Shown here: positions 25,436 through 34,906 of the stretch, one piece after another | Numbering within the stretch: the first letter of the stretch is position 1 | How the letters are laid out: each line of letters opens with the position of its first letter | Made by a program: the position numbers and the translations under genes | Assembly (NCBI GenBank): GCA_015075365.1 | Contig: JABTUN010000002.1 | Coordinates: 620,001 to 684,000 of the forward strand | Direction: 5' to 3' | Origin: Verrucomicrobiaceae bacterium | GTDB lineage: Bacteria > Verrucomicrobiota > Verrucomicrobiia > Verrucomicrobiales > Verrucomicrobiaceae | DNA: 64,000 bases | The notes under the pieces: model-generated | The model's database searches: none | Told to the model about the DNA's origin: nothing | Seen by the model: only the letters and a program-made list of their open reading frames with translations

Positions 25436-27484
25436 ATGCGCTCAAAACCCAGCCTCCCTGCTGTTCTTGCTCTCTCGGCTGCCTTCCTGGTTGCCGCTGC
25501 GCGTCCCTCCTGCGCTCAATTCATCACGGATACGAGCATGACCCTCATGCCGCCCGAGTACCATGCGGAAGCCAACCGCCTCCGCGAGGCCTCCCCCCAA
25601 AAATACGACTTCTCGAAGGCGATGCTCAGCGATGTGCTGCGCTTTCTTGCCACGGACGCGGGCATCTCTTTCTTCTCCCTCCCGGACGACAGCCAGGACG
25701 GGAGCAAGCTCATCACGTTCTCTATTGAGGCCAGCCCCTTCAAGGTGCTGGAAACGCTCTGCAAGGCCAACGGCCTCGCCATCATCCCGGACAACGGCAT
25801 CTGGTACATCCGGCCTGCCGACGACCGCGAGCTCATCGGCAAATCTTATGACATCCGCCACAACGCGCTCGAAATGGTGGACAGCATGAGCGCGGGCGGA
25901 ATGCTGATGCAGGGACCCGCCAGTGGAGGCGGTGCGGGTGGTGGCGGCGGTGGCGGCGGTGGCGGCAACGGCATGGCCACGCTCAACGGCTCCGGCAAGA
26001 CTTTCACGGTAAGACGCAGCCAGCTCATCAATCACATCCGCTCCCTTCTCGGCCTGCCGCCGGAGGAGGCTGAAGGAATGGCCGGCGCGGCCGCGGGCGG
26101 CGCGGCTGCCGCGCTGGGAATGAACGGAGACATGGCCCGCGATCTCAATTCCAACCAGCTCAGCGCCACCCGGCAGCCCAAGGTCATCTGGCAGTCGGAC
26201 TCCAACACCCTCTACATTGTGGCCACACGCCTCCAGCATGCCTGGGTGGAAGGCTATCTCTCCGTGGCGGACAAACCGCAGAGCCTCATCGCCATCGAGG
26301 TGAAATTCATCGAAACCTCCCGCGATCCAAAGCGCGAATTCGGCATCGACTGGACAGGCACGCTGGAGTCCGGCAATTTCCGCAAGGTCACCAAGACAGA
26401 GCCCGTCACTGACACCGCAGGCAACACCACGCTCAGCGTGGAGTATGAAAATCAGCCCACTACCGGCGGCTTCCGCACGGATCTCGCTCCCCTGCTCTCC
26501 GGTGTGAACCTCAACAATGTCGGTTCCAGCCTCTTCTGGCCGACGACCAGCGTGCTGTCCGCCCAGGACCTCAACCTCAAGCTGCGCGCCATCATGCGTG
26601 ACGAGGAGACCAACACCACCTCCTACCCACGCATGGTCACGCTGAACAATCGTGAGGTCGCCATCCGCAGCGTGGTCAACCAGCCTGTGCTTGACTCCAG
26701 TTCCAGCAGCACGGGCGGCGGCGGCGGGGCGGCCGTGGCCACCACCCAGATCGCCTACCTGCCCATCGGTACGGTCTTGAACATCCTCCCCAAGCGCATG
26801 GAGCGCGACAAGGTGCTCCTCAACATGGACGTCACGGTCTCCAGCATCATCGGAGAGACCGTCATCTCAGGGAACCCCTACCCCGTTGCCTCCTCCCGCG
26901 TTTACAACGCGCCCGTGGAGGTCGAATCCGGCTACACCGTCGCCGTCGGTGGTCTCGACGAGGCGCGCGAGCGCGAAGGCGAGGCCGGCGTGCCCTTCCT
27001 GGAGAAAGTTCCGGGCCTCAAATGGCTCTTTAAATACCGCAGCCGGAGCAAGAATCACAAAAACCTCATGCTCTTCATCACGCCCTCCATCATCGACGCA
27101 CGCGATGGAGGCCTGCCTGCGGAGCCCCAGTCCATCGTTCCGCAGCGTCCGGAGCGCTACCTGCCGAAGAAGCCGCGCGTGGATTACCACACCGGAGCCC
27201 TGGCCGCTGGCGTGAAGGATCTGCCCAACGCCTCCGCCTATCTCTCCCGCGAGGCGGACAAGCTGGAAAACACCATCAACGAGGCCCGCATCACAGATGA
27301 GACCGGACAGAAACTGCGCGAGTTGAAGATCGCCGTGGATCAGGTCATCGTCCAATGCCAGCAATTGAAGCTCAGCCAGCCAGATCAATACGCCGCCATC
27401 GACCAGAACGAACTCGTCCTTGGCGGCATCCTGCAACGCATCGCCCAGATGCAGCGCATGCTCTTCTCGAAGAAGTATCTCTGA
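25436..27484 (+). CDS. Secretin (PilQ/GspD family outer-membrane channel)
   Basis: 682 residues with a signal peptide (cleavage near CAQ). Residues about 45-125 form an STN/N0-like domain (DFSKAMLSDVLRFLATDAG, FKVLETLCKANGL). A poly-Gly stretch follows (about 165-180), then N-domain segments (ATRLQHAWVEGYLSVAD). The secretin core spans about 400-570: VGTVLNILPKRM-like beta segments, AVGGLDEAREREGEAGVPFLEKVPGLKWLF and NLMLFITPSII, the most conserved secretin signature. A helical C-terminal tail (about 610-680) may bind a pilotin. Secretins form the outer-membrane pore for pili or type II substrates. It is divergent from the rest of the cluster, 178 bp apart. Confidence 0.92.
   Translation: MRSKPSLPAVLALSAAFLVAAARPSCAQFITDTSMTLMPPEYHAEANRLREASPQKYDFSKAMLSDVLRFLATDAGISFFSLPDDSQDGSKLITFSIEASPFKVLETLCKANGLAIIPDNGIWYIRPADDRELIGKSYDIRHNALEMVDSMSAGGMLMQGPASGGGAGGGGGGGGGGNGMATLNGSGKTFTVRRSQLINHIRSLLGLPPEEAEGMAGAAAGGAAAALGMNGDMARDLNSNQLSATRQPKVIWQSDSNTLYIVATRLQHAWVEGYLSVADKPQSLIAIEVKFIETSRDPKREFGIDWTGTLESGNFRKVTKTEPVTDTAGNTTLSVEYENQPTTGGFRTDLAPLLSGVNLNNVGSSLFWPTTSVLSAQDLNLKLRAIMRDEETNTTSYPRMVTLNNREVAIRSVVNQPVLDSSSSSTGGGGGAAVATTQIAYLPIGTVLNILPKRMERDKVLLNMDVTVSSIIGETVISGNPYPVASSRVYNAPVEVESGYTVAVGGLDEAREREGEAGVPFLEKVPGLKWLFKYRSRSKNHKNLMLFITPSIIDARDGGLPAEPQSIVPQRPERYLPKKPRVDYHTGALAAGVKDLPNASAYLSREADKLENTINEARITDETGQKLRELKIAVDQVIVQCQQLKLSQPDQYAAIDQNELVLGGILQRIAQMQRMLFSKKYL
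25925..25968 (+). repeat. GGN-codon tract encoding poly-Gly in the secretin
   Basis: A run of GGT/GGC codons gives about a dozen glycines between the first N-domain and the following domain. It mirrors the poly-Gly linker of the neighbouring prepilin. Confidence 0.55.
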
Positions 27485-27495
27485 TCCCTGCCCGC

Positions 27496-28473
27496 TCAAC
27501 GCGCGGCCAGACGCTGGAACACACGCGGCGTGACGGTCTGCGCCGACTTGGGCTTGGGCGCCGGTTTAGGGTCCAGATTCTCCTTCAACTGCTCTGGCGT
27601 CACGGCGGAAACCACGCCGCCGGCCGGGACCTCCGCCTTGCTCACCCACACCAGCGCGTTCAGCACCACCTTGCGCACATCGTCGTTGCCCCAGTTGTCA
27701 TGGAAGTGGCCGCCGGTGAATCCAAAAGCCCTGCCGCCATCCTCGCGCTCCACGGCCCACATCATCGTCTCCGGCTGCCCCTTCTCCGCCTGGATGTGCG
27801 GGTAGGGCCCTTTGGGATACACATAGGGGCCGTCGCGAGTCGCATCACCCGGCGTTGCGGTCAAAATCGGCGCAAAGACCGCCTTTCCGTCCACCGCCGG
27901 GGCAATCCCGTCCTTGAAGGCCGCGCGGAAGCGCATGTTGAAGTACCACTCATCTTTGGTCATGAACGGCTTCACCCCGCGCGTGATCGGATGCTCCGGC
28001 AGTTGCGTGTAGCTGGCCTCCCAGATCGGATTACAGGAAAACTGGTTCTCATAATGCCCGCCGAGCCACGCCTGAAATTCCTTGCCTGCCTGGTCCGGCA
28101 CGATCTCCACCCCGTAGTGCATGCAGCCAAAGCCCACTCCCCGCGCGATCAGCTTGCGCAGCGTCTCCAGATGGCCTTCCACCACCGCGGGATGCTTCGC
28201 GCCGCCGTCCGCATAGATCACCACGGCATCCGCGTCCGCAAACGTCGCCTCATCCTTCACCCAGCCCATCTCATGCCGGTCCACCAGCAGGTTGGGCATG
28301 TTCTTGAGGCAGTTTTCCAGCAGAATGGTCCCCGCGCGGAATTCATGCATCCCGGGCGGGTGTGAGGGCTTGCCGGCGATCAACACCAGCTTCTGCCGTC
28401 CATCAGGAGTCACCGCGTGGGCGGTGAGACCGGCCAATACGAGAACAAACGAGGAGATCAGGGTGCGCTTCAT
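27496..28473 (-). CDS. Exported ThuA-domain protein
   Basis: 325 residues; the ATG at 28473 is preferred over an upstream ATG (28503) because it starts a good signal peptide (MKRTLISSFVLVLAGLTAHA). The body reads KLVLIAGKPSHPPGMHEF, ADAVVIYADGGAKHP, GFGCMHYGVEI and GFTGGHFHDNWGND, all characteristic of the ThuA-like fold (class I glutamine amidotransferase-like), related to trehalose-utilisation proteins. In Verrucomicrobiota and Planctomycetota these exported proteins are common and are often linked to sugar degradation, but the reaction is not established. It converges on the secretin gene with an 11-bp gap and lies 42 bp downstream of the aminotransferase gene. Confidence 0.82.
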   Translation of the reverse strand: MKRTLISSFVLVLAGLTAHAVTPDGRQKLVLIAGKPSHPPGMHEFRAGTILLENCLKNMPNLLVDRHEMGWVKDEATFADADAVVIYADGGAKHPAVVEGHLETLRKLIARGVGFGCMHYGVEIVPDQAGKEFQAWLGGHYENQFSCNPIWEASYTQLPEHPITRGVKPFMTKDEWYFNMRFRAAFKDGIAPAVDGKAVFAPILTATPGDATRDGPYVYPKGPYPHIQAEKGQPETMMWAVEREDGGRAFGFTGGHFHDNWGNDDVRKVVLNALVWVSKAEVPAGGVVSAVTPEQLKENLDPKPAPKPKSAQTVTPRVFQRLAAR

Positions 28474-28515
28474 GCACCGCTTATGGCGGGGAGCCGGGCG
28501 CATTGCAAGCCCGCA

Positions 28516-29403
28516 TCAAGCGTAGGGCACCGGCGTCCCTGTGCTGTTCGCCAGCGTCTTGAACCGCTTGATCAGCTCCTGGGTGAGTTTCCCCGGCTTC
28601 CCGTCACCGATGGGGCGGCGGTCGTACTGCACCGCGGCGATGACCTCGGCGGCGGTGCCGGTGAGGAAGCATTCGTCAGCCGTGTAGATGTCAAAGCGCG
28701 TCATGTTTTGCTCGGCACAGGGAACGCTCATCTCGCCCAGCAGCTCGATCACCGCGCGGCGTGTGATGCCGTCAAGAGCGCCGGCGGAGATGGGCGGTGT
28801 GATCACCCTGCCGTTCTTCACGATGAAGACGTTGTCACCCGTGCATTCCGCCACATAACCCTGGTCGTTGAGCATGATGCCCTCCTCGCACCCGGCCTGG
28901 ATGCATTCGATCTTCGCCATGATGTTGCTCAGATAATTCAGGCTCTTCACCTGCGGGCTCAGCGCCGCGCTGTTCGGCCGCCGCGTGCCGCACGTGATGA
29001 GGTGCAGGCCGTTCTCATAACGCTCCTGCGGATACAGCGTGATCGTGCTGGCGATCACAAACACGCTCGCCTTTGGACACTGGTAGGGGTTGAGCCCGAG
29101 CGAGCCGACCCCGCGTGTGACCACGAGACGGATGTAGCCGTCGCGCAGCTTGTTCGCGGCCACGGTCTCAACCGTGGCTCTTTCCATCTCCTCGAAGCTC
29201 AGCGGAATCGTCAGGCAGATCGCCCTGGCGCAGTCATAGAGGCGGTGCAGATGCTCCGTCAGGCGGAAGACGCGGCCGTTGTAGATGCGGATGCCCTCAA
29301 ACACCCCGTCTCCGTACAGCAGGCCGTGGTCGAAGACGGAAATCTTCGCCTCGGATTCGGGAACCAGTTTGCCGTCGAGCCAGATGAGGAGGTTGGGGGA
29401 CAT
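28516..29403 (-). CDS. ilvE: Branched-chain amino acid aminotransferase (class IV PLP enzyme)
   Basis: 295 residues. Class IV aminotransferase features: FDHGLLYGDGVFEGIR near the N-terminus, K153 in the VKSLNYLSN motif as the PLP-binding lysine, and E186 in GYVAECTGDNVF contacting the pyridine nitrogen. The closing LTGTAAEVIAAV is typical of IlvE. The family interconverts Val, Leu and Ile with their 2-oxo acids. D-amino acid aminotransferase and aminodeoxychorismate lyase share the fold, but FEGIR plus SLNYLSN favours IlvE. It is probably cotranscribed with the downstream ThuA gene, though the functions seem unrelated. Confidence 0.87.
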   Translation of the reverse strand: MSPNLLIWLDGKLVPESEAKISVFDHGLLYGDGVFEGIRIYNGRVFRLTEHLHRLYDCARAICLTIPLSFEEMERATVETVAANKLRDGYIRLVVTRGVGSLGLNPYQCPKASVFVIASTITLYPQERYENGLHLITCGTRRPNSAALSPQVKSLNYLSNIMAKIECIQAGCEEGIMLNDQGYVAECTGDNVFIVKNGRVITPPISAGALDGITRRAVIELLGEMSVPCAEQNMTRFDIYTADECFLTGTAAEVIAAVQYDRRPIGDGKPGKLTQELIKRFKTLANSTGTPVPYA

Positions 29404-29525
29404 GGGCCGGTGTCAAACCACAGACGGGCGGCTTTTGCAAGCACGGCGCGGGCTCAAAAAAACGCCGAAAACTTTGAATGTCCGGCCGTCTGGCCTGTCC
29501 AAACGAGCAACAACCACCGCAGGCC

Positions 29526-31559
29526 ATGAAAACGTGTCTCTCCGACCGTCCTGACGTGCTCCACGACGCGCCGCACGCCCTTTGGGAAATCATTCACGGT
29601 CACCACCACCCCGCGCGTCACTTCAAACTCGATGTCGATGGCGACGGCATCGCCTGGCTCGTGTTTGACTCCCCCAAGGCCGCCAACGTCTGGAACGAGG
29701 AACCGTTGCGCGAGTTCAACCACCACCTCGAATCCATTGAGCACGACACGCGCGTGAAGGCGCTTGTGCTGCGCAGCGCCAAGGAGCGTATCTTTGTCGC
29801 TGGCGCGGACCTCAAGGCCATCCGCCGCATGCCCCCCGCCCGCGTGAACGATCTCATCTGGCTGGGCCAGGCCGTGTTTGACCGCCTCGCGCGGCTCAAG
29901 GTGCCAAAAATCGCCGCCATTCACGGTGCGGCCATGGGCGGCGGCTTCGAGGTCGCCCTGGCCTGTGACTGGCGTATCGCCAGCGATCACGACTCGACGA
30001 AAATCGGCCTGCCGGAGACCCAGCTCGGCATCCTGCCAGCCTGGGGCGGCTCCACACGCCTCCCGCGCCTCATCGGCGTTCGGCGGGCGCTCGATCTCAT
30101 CACCAGCGGCAAATTGCTTAACGCCAGCGCCGCGAAACACGCCGGTCTCGTCCACCACGTCACGGCTCCTGAAAACCTCGACAAGCTGGCGCGCCGTCTC
30201 GCCCGCGAAAAACGCCCCGCGCTGCGTTTCCATCTCGACAACCTCTTCTCCGGCCTCATCGGCCATTTCGCCATAAAGAAGGCCCTGGAAAAAACACGCG
30301 GCCTGTATCCCGCCGTCACCAAGGCCATCGACGTCGTCGCCCATGCCGTGCATGGCGAGATCGACGAAGGATTGAAGCTGGAGCGCGACGCCGTGGCCGA
30401 GTTGATCAAAGGCAGCGACTCCGCACGGCTCATCGACCTCTTTTTCAAGCGCGAGGAAGCCAGCAAACGCCCCGCCGCCACCGGGACTGCCATCCACGTC
30501 CACGACGCCGTCGTCATCGGCGCGGGCGTGATGGGCGCCGGCATCGCGCACACACTCGCTTCGCGCGGCGTCCATGTCTTGATGACGGACGTCGCCTCCG
30601 ACAGCCTCGCGCGTGGCCTGGAACGCATTCATGGCCTCGTTTCAGACGCCACGCGCCGCAGGCTGGTCACACGCGTGCAGGCGCGCGACACGCTCGACCG
30701 CATCGCCACCACCACGGAGAAAGTTCCGCTCACGCGCCATCACCTCGTCATCGAGGCGGCCACGGAGAACATGGAGTTGAAGAAAAAGATCTTCAGCGAC
30801 CTCGCCGCACGCGTCTCCGGCGACACCATCCTCGCCACGAACACCAGCGCGCTCTCCGTCGCGGAGCTGGCAAAGTCCGTGCCGCATCCGCAGCGGGTCA
30901 TCGGCCTGCATTTCTTCAATCCGGTGCATCGCATGCCGCTCGTGGAGATCATCACCCTGCCGGAGACCGCGCCTGATGTGCTCGCCACTGCCATCACCTT
31001 CGTTCAAAGGCTCGGCAAGACGCCCGTCGTCGTCAAAGACAGCCCCGGCTTCCTCGTGAACCGCATCCTCGTCCCCTACCTCATGGAGGCCGTGCGCCTG
31101 CACGAGAGCGGCGTCCCCGTGAAGGACATCGACGACGCCATGCTTGAATTCGGCATGCCCATGGGCCCCCTGCGTCTGCTCGATGAAATCGGCCTCGATG
31201 TCGCCGCGCACGTCGCCCAGACGCTCGCCGCCGCGTTCCCGGATCGTTTTCCGAAATCCGACATGCTCGACAAAAGGGTCGCCGCCGGTCATCTCGGCAA
31301 AAAATCCGGCCAGGGCTTCTACCGATACGAAAACGGCAGGGAAATTGCCCCCGCCACCCACCACGACCTTCCGCGTCACGAAAGCATCGGCACGAATCTC
31401 GCCCTGCTGCTCAGCCAGGAGGCCATGCGCTGCCTCAAGGAGGGCATCGCCCGCAACGCCGATGACATCGATCTCGCCATGGTGCTCGGCACCGGCTACC
31501 CGCCCTTCCGCGGCGGCCCCATCACCTTCGCCCGGGACACGGGCATCGTTGACTATTGA
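29526..31559 (+). CDS. fadJ: Multifunctional fatty-acid oxidation protein (enoyl-CoA hydratase/3-hydroxyacyl-CoA dehydrogenase)
   Basis: 677 residues from the ATG at 29526; an ATG at 29478 would add 16 residues with no family support. Residues about 15-210 are a crotonase domain (RIFVAGADLKAI, GAAMGGGFEVALACD, LPETQLGILPAWGG). From about residue 325 comes the dehydrogenase with the NAD-binding motif IGAGVMGAGIAHTLAS, and later NTSALSVAEL and GLHFFNPVHRMPLVEI. Near the C-terminus are GFYRY and GTGYPPFRGGP. This matches FadB/FadJ, which catalyse two consecutive beta-oxidation steps. The partner thiolase is not in the window. An acyl-CoA dehydrogenase gene follows after 22 bp, forming a small beta-oxidation operon. 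The symbol fadJ rather than fadB is a best guess. Confidence 0.88.
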   Translation: MKTCLSDRPDVLHDAPHALWEIIHGHHHPARHFKLDVDGDGIAWLVFDSPKAANVWNEEPLREFNHHLESIEHDTRVKALVLRSAKERIFVAGADLKAIRRMPPARVNDLIWLGQAVFDRLARLKVPKIAAIHGAAMGGGFEVALACDWRIASDHDSTKIGLPETQLGILPAWGGSTRLPRLIGVRRALDLITSGKLLNASAAKHAGLVHHVTAPENLDKLARRLAREKRPALRFHLDNLFSGLIGHFAIKKALEKTRGLYPAVTKAIDVVAHAVHGEIDEGLKLERDAVAELIKGSDSARLIDLFFKREEASKRPAATGTAIHVHDAVVIGAGVMGAGIAHTLASRGVHVLMTDVASDSLARGLERIHGLVSDATRRRLVTRVQARDTLDRIATTTEKVPLTRHHLVIEAATENMELKKKIFSDLAARVSGDTILATNTSALSVAELAKSVPHPQRVIGLHFFNPVHRMPLVEIITLPETAPDVLATAITFVQRLGKTPVVVKDSPGFLVNRILVPYLMEAVRLHESGVPVKDIDDAMLEFGMPMGPLRLLDEIGLDVAAHVAQTLAAAFPDRFPKSDMLDKRVAAGHLGKKSGQGFYRYENGREIAPATHHDLPRHESIGTNLALLLSQEAMRCLKEGIARNADDIDLAMVLGTGYPPFRGGPITFARDTGIVDY

Positions 31560-31581
31560 AACACCCCAGGAGGACAAGGCC

Positions 31582-33423
31582 ATGAACTCGACCACACTCG
31601 AAGAACCCAAAACCCTCATCGACACCTCCCGCATGAACGCGGGCCAGAAAGCCGCCCTGGAAATGGCGGAGGCGGCGCGTGATGAGCGCCACAACACCGG
31701 CCTCGCCGCGGGCCTCTTCTTCGGCACGCCGGATTTTGACAAGCTGCTGCCGTTTCCAAAGCAGACCTTTGAGGATCGCGATCAGGGCGACGCGTTTTTG
31801 CACCGCCTGGAGGCTGTGCTCGATCAACACGCGGACCCCGATGAGATCGACGCCAGCGGCGAGATTCCGGACGTGCTGCTCGACGAACTCGCCAGGATCG
31901 GTGCCTTCGGCATCAAGATTCCCGTCAAATACGGCGGCCTCGGCCTCTCGCAGACGAACTATTCCCGCGCCGCGATGCTGCTCGGAAGCCGCTGTGGCAA
32001 TCTCGCCGCGCTGCTCTCCGCGCATCAGTCCATCGGCGCGCCGCAGCCGTTGATCTTGTTCGGCACCGAGGAGCAAAAAGCGAAATACCTGCCCCGCTGC
32101 GCCAGGGGAGAGATCAGCGCCTTCGCGCTCACGGAAAACGATGTCGGCTCCGATCCCGCGCGCATGAAGACGGAGGCCCGGCTCGATGGTGATCATTACA
32201 TCCTCAACGGCGAGAAGCTGTGGTGCACCAACGGCACAAAGGCTGGCATCATCGTCGTGATGGCAAAAACGCCCACGCCGGACAAACCGCACGCCACCAC
32301 GGCCTTCATCGTCGAAACGAAATGGCCCGGCGTCGAGATCATCAACCGCTGCCGCTTCATGGGCCTCAAGGCGCTCTACAACGGCGTCATCCATTTCGAC
32401 AACGTCCGCGTTCCGGTGGAAAACGTGCTCGGCGGCGTCGGGCGCGGCCTCAAGGTCGCCCTCACCACGCTGAACACCGGCCGCATCACGCTCCCCGCCG
32501 CCTGCACCGGCCTGTCCCAACGCTGCCTCGACATCAGCACGCGCTGGGCGCGCAGCCGCGAGCAATGGGGCCGGCCCATCGTCCAACACGCCGCCATCGC
32601 CGACAAGCTCGCGCGCATGGCCGCGGACACCTTTGCGATGGAGAGCGTCGTGCGCCATGTCTCCGCCCTCGTGGACAAGGACAAGAACGCCGATGTCCGT
32701 CTTGAGGCCGCCATCGGCAAGCTCTGGGGCAGCGAGAAGTCCTGGCGCATCATGGACGACACGATGCAAATCCGCGGCGGGCGCGGCTTTGAGACCGCGC
32801 AGTCGCTCAAGGCTCGTGGCGAGGCGCCGGAGCCCGTCGAGCGCCTGTTCCGTGATTCGCGCATCAACATGATCTTTGAGGGCAGCAGCGAGATCATGCG
32901 CCTCTTCATCGCCCGCGAGGCCCTGGACCCGCATCTGAAGCTCGGCGCGGACGCGGTGAATTCCACGCTGCCATGGAAGACGCGTGCGAAGGCCGCCCTG
33001 CGCGCCGCGCGCTTCTACGCCGCTTGGTATCCGCTGAAGTGGCTGCCCTTCGGCGCTGGCGATGCGAAGGAACTGCTCCATCCCGATTTGCAGGCCGATC
33101 TCGACGCCATCGCGCGCCTCAGCCGCAGGCTCGCGCGCGATCTGTTCCTTGCCATGGCCCTCAACGGCCCAAAACTCGAGAAACGCCAGGTTTTGCTCGG
33201 CCACTTCGTCGATGTCGGCGCGGAGCTCTTCGTGTGGAGCTGCGCGCTGGCGCACGCGGAGAGCAAGATCACCGATTCCGGCATGAAAGAGGCCGGGATC
33301 GCCCGGCTCATCCGCCTCATGAAATTCTTCGGCCAGATCACCCGGGAGCGCATCGCCGCCAGCTTCGCCAAACTGCGCGCCGCCACGGATCGTGAGAGCT
33401 GGAAGGTCGCGCAGGATCTGTGA
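31582..33423 (+). CDS. Acyl-CoA dehydrogenase
   Basis: 613 residues. The start at 31582 follows a good ribosome binding site (CAGGAGGA, about 9 bp before), although the frame is open further upstream. Family motifs: AFALTENDVGSDPARM (substrate/FAD region), YILNGEKLWCTNG, the FAD/helical domain RSREQWGRPI, and the C-terminal IRGGRGFETA followed by FEGSSEIMRLFIARE, which includes the usual catalytic glutamate region. Its length, above the 380 residues of short-chain enzymes, fits the VLCAD-like group with an extra C-terminal domain. It catalyses the first step of beta-oxidation and is coupled to the fadJ-type gene upstream. It converges on mnmE with 3 bp between stops. Confidence 0.88.
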   Translation: MNSTTLEEPKTLIDTSRMNAGQKAALEMAEAARDERHNTGLAAGLFFGTPDFDKLLPFPKQTFEDRDQGDAFLHRLEAVLDQHADPDEIDASGEIPDVLLDELARIGAFGIKIPVKYGGLGLSQTNYSRAAMLLGSRCGNLAALLSAHQSIGAPQPLILFGTEEQKAKYLPRCARGEISAFALTENDVGSDPARMKTEARLDGDHYILNGEKLWCTNGTKAGIIVVMAKTPTPDKPHATTAFIVETKWPGVEIINRCRFMGLKALYNGVIHFDNVRVPVENVLGGVGRGLKVALTTLNTGRITLPAACTGLSQRCLDISTRWARSREQWGRPIVQHAAIADKLARMAADTFAMESVVRHVSALVDKDKNADVRLEAAIGKLWGSEKSWRIMDDTMQIRGGRGFETAQSLKARGEAPEPVERLFRDSRINMIFEGSSEIMRLFIAREALDPHLKLGADAVNSTLPWKTRAKAALRAARFYAAWYPLKWLPFGAGDAKELLHPDLQADLDAIARLSRRLARDLFLAMALNGPKLEKRQVLLGHFVDVGAELFVWSCALAHAESKITDSGMKEAGIARLIRLMKFFGQITRERIAASFAKLRAATDRESWKVAQDL

Positions 33424-33426
33424 GGC

Positions 33427-34773
33427 TCACTTCCCGATGCAGAACGTCGAGAAGATCACATCCAGGATCTGCTCCACATCCACCTGACCGATGACATCAC
33501 CCAGCGCTTGCAGGGATTCGCGCAGTTCGAGGGCGATGAATTCCGGTGCTTGCTGCGATTCGATGGCGGCGCGCGCGGCGGCCAGGCGTTCCACGCTGCG
33601 CTGGAAGGCGGCCTGGTGGCGCGCGTTGATCGCCACCGGGTGATCGGACTCCAGCGGGCCGGCACGCGCGATGACATCGCGAATCGCGTCGCGCAGCGCG
33701 GTGATGCCCGTGTTTTTCAGGCAGGAGACGCGAATCGCGGCGCTTTCGGCATCCCAGGATGGATGCACGCCCAGATCGGCCTTGTTGAGGATCACGAGGC
33801 GGCGCGGGGCGAGCGCCGGCGGCAGATCGAGGCGTTTCACCTCCTCAGCGGACGATGTGGCGTCGAGCACCTCCAGGATGAGGTCCGCGCGCTCCAGCTC
33901 GCGCTGCGTGCGCTCGATGCCGATGCGCTCGATGTCGTCGGAGGCCTCGCGCAGGCCGGCGGTGTCCACCAGCCGCAGCGGGATGCCGTGCACCTGGATG
34001 ATCTCCTCGATCGTGTCGCGCGTGGTGCCGGCGGTGGGGCTGACGATGGCACGCTCAAAGCCCAGCAGCACATTGAGGAGGCTGCTTTTGCCCACATTCG
34101 GCGCGCCGGAGATCACCGTGCGCGCCCCGTGGCGCAGGATGCGGCCCTGCTCGGAAGTCGCGAGCAGTTGGCGCGCCTGTTCCTGCACGGCGTCGATGCG
34201 CCGCAGCAAATCCGCGCCCGTCTCCGGGGAGATGTCCTCCTCGGGAAAGTCGATGTAGGCCTCGATGTGCGCCAGCACCGGCACGAGCGCCTGCTGCATC
34301 GCCGCCGCCTCGCGGCCGATCGCACCGCCGAGTTGCTCGTTCGCCGCGCGCAACGCCAGCGTGCTTTGCGCGTGGATCAGGTCCATCACCGCCTCCGCCT
34401 GCGTGAGGTCCATCTTCCCGTTCAAAAAGGCCCGCTGGGTGAACTCGCCCGGCTCCGCCGCGCGCGCGCCGCAGGCCAGCAGGCGCTCCAGCACGCGCTG
34501 CGTCACCAGCACGCCGCCGTGGCCGTGGAATTCCACGATGTCCTCCCCCGTGTAGCTCGCCGGCCCTTGGAAATGCAGCAGCACGCCGGAATCCAGCGCC
34601 GCGCCGTGCTCATCCCGCACGCTCACGACATGCGCGCGGCGCGGAATGACCTTCTCCGGCAGCTTGAAGGCCCGCGAGGCGATGGGCAGCGCCTGCGGGC
34701 CGGAGAGGCGGATCACGGAGATCGCCGCCTCTCCCAGCGCGGTGGAAATGGCGGCAATGGTATCGGAAAGCAT
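33427..34773 (-). CDS. mnmE: tRNA modification GTPase MnmE (TrmE)
   Basis: 448 residues from the ATG at 34773 (the frame extends to 34905 but MLSDTIAAISTALGEAAISVIRLSG is the family's normal beginning). Features: N-terminal tetrahydrofolate-binding domain with GEDIVEFHGHGG, the G domain with G1 GAPNVGKSS, G3 DTAGLR and G4 LNKADL, and the essential C-terminal tail FCIGK. With MnmG it forms the 5-carboxymethylaminomethyl group on U34 of certain tRNAs. The mnmG partner is not in the window. Confidence 0.96.
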   Translation of the reverse strand: MLSDTIAAISTALGEAAISVIRLSGPQALPIASRAFKLPEKVIPRRAHVVSVRDEHGAALDSGVLLHFQGPASYTGEDIVEFHGHGGVLVTQRVLERLLACGARAAEPGEFTQRAFLNGKMDLTQAEAVMDLIHAQSTLALRAANEQLGGAIGREAAAMQQALVPVLAHIEAYIDFPEEDISPETGADLLRRIDAVQEQARQLLATSEQGRILRHGARTVISGAPNVGKSSLLNVLLGFERAIVSPTAGTTRDTIEEIIQVHGIPLRLVDTAGLREASDDIERIGIERTQRELERADLILEVLDATSSAEEVKRLDLPPALAPRRLVILNKADLGVHPSWDAESAAIRVSCLKNTGITALRDAIRDVIARAGPLESDHPVAINARHQAAFQRSVERLAAARAAIESQQAPEFIALELRESLQALGDVIGQVDVEQILDVIFSTFCIGK

Positions 34774-34906
34774 GCCCGCCTGTGTAGCGGAGCAATCGCC
34801 ACGGCGCAAGATGCGCAGCAACGGCGACGTTTCGCCGCCCCAAACGCCAGTAGATGCGATGCCACTCCAACAACAACGCTGGCGCGTATTTTGAGAGCTG
34901 CGCATG

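Noticed and set aside
15300..27484. Classical type II secretion system
   Set aside because: Gene order follows PilM-N-O-P plus secretin rather than gspC-M, and no gspE of PilB type or recognisable substrate genes are present; pilus-like machinery is the better reading.
31522..33255. Long minus-strand open frame opposite the acyl-CoA dehydrogenase gene
   Set aside because: The opposite strand carries a complete acyl-CoA dehydrogenase with ribosome binding site; this frame has no motif.
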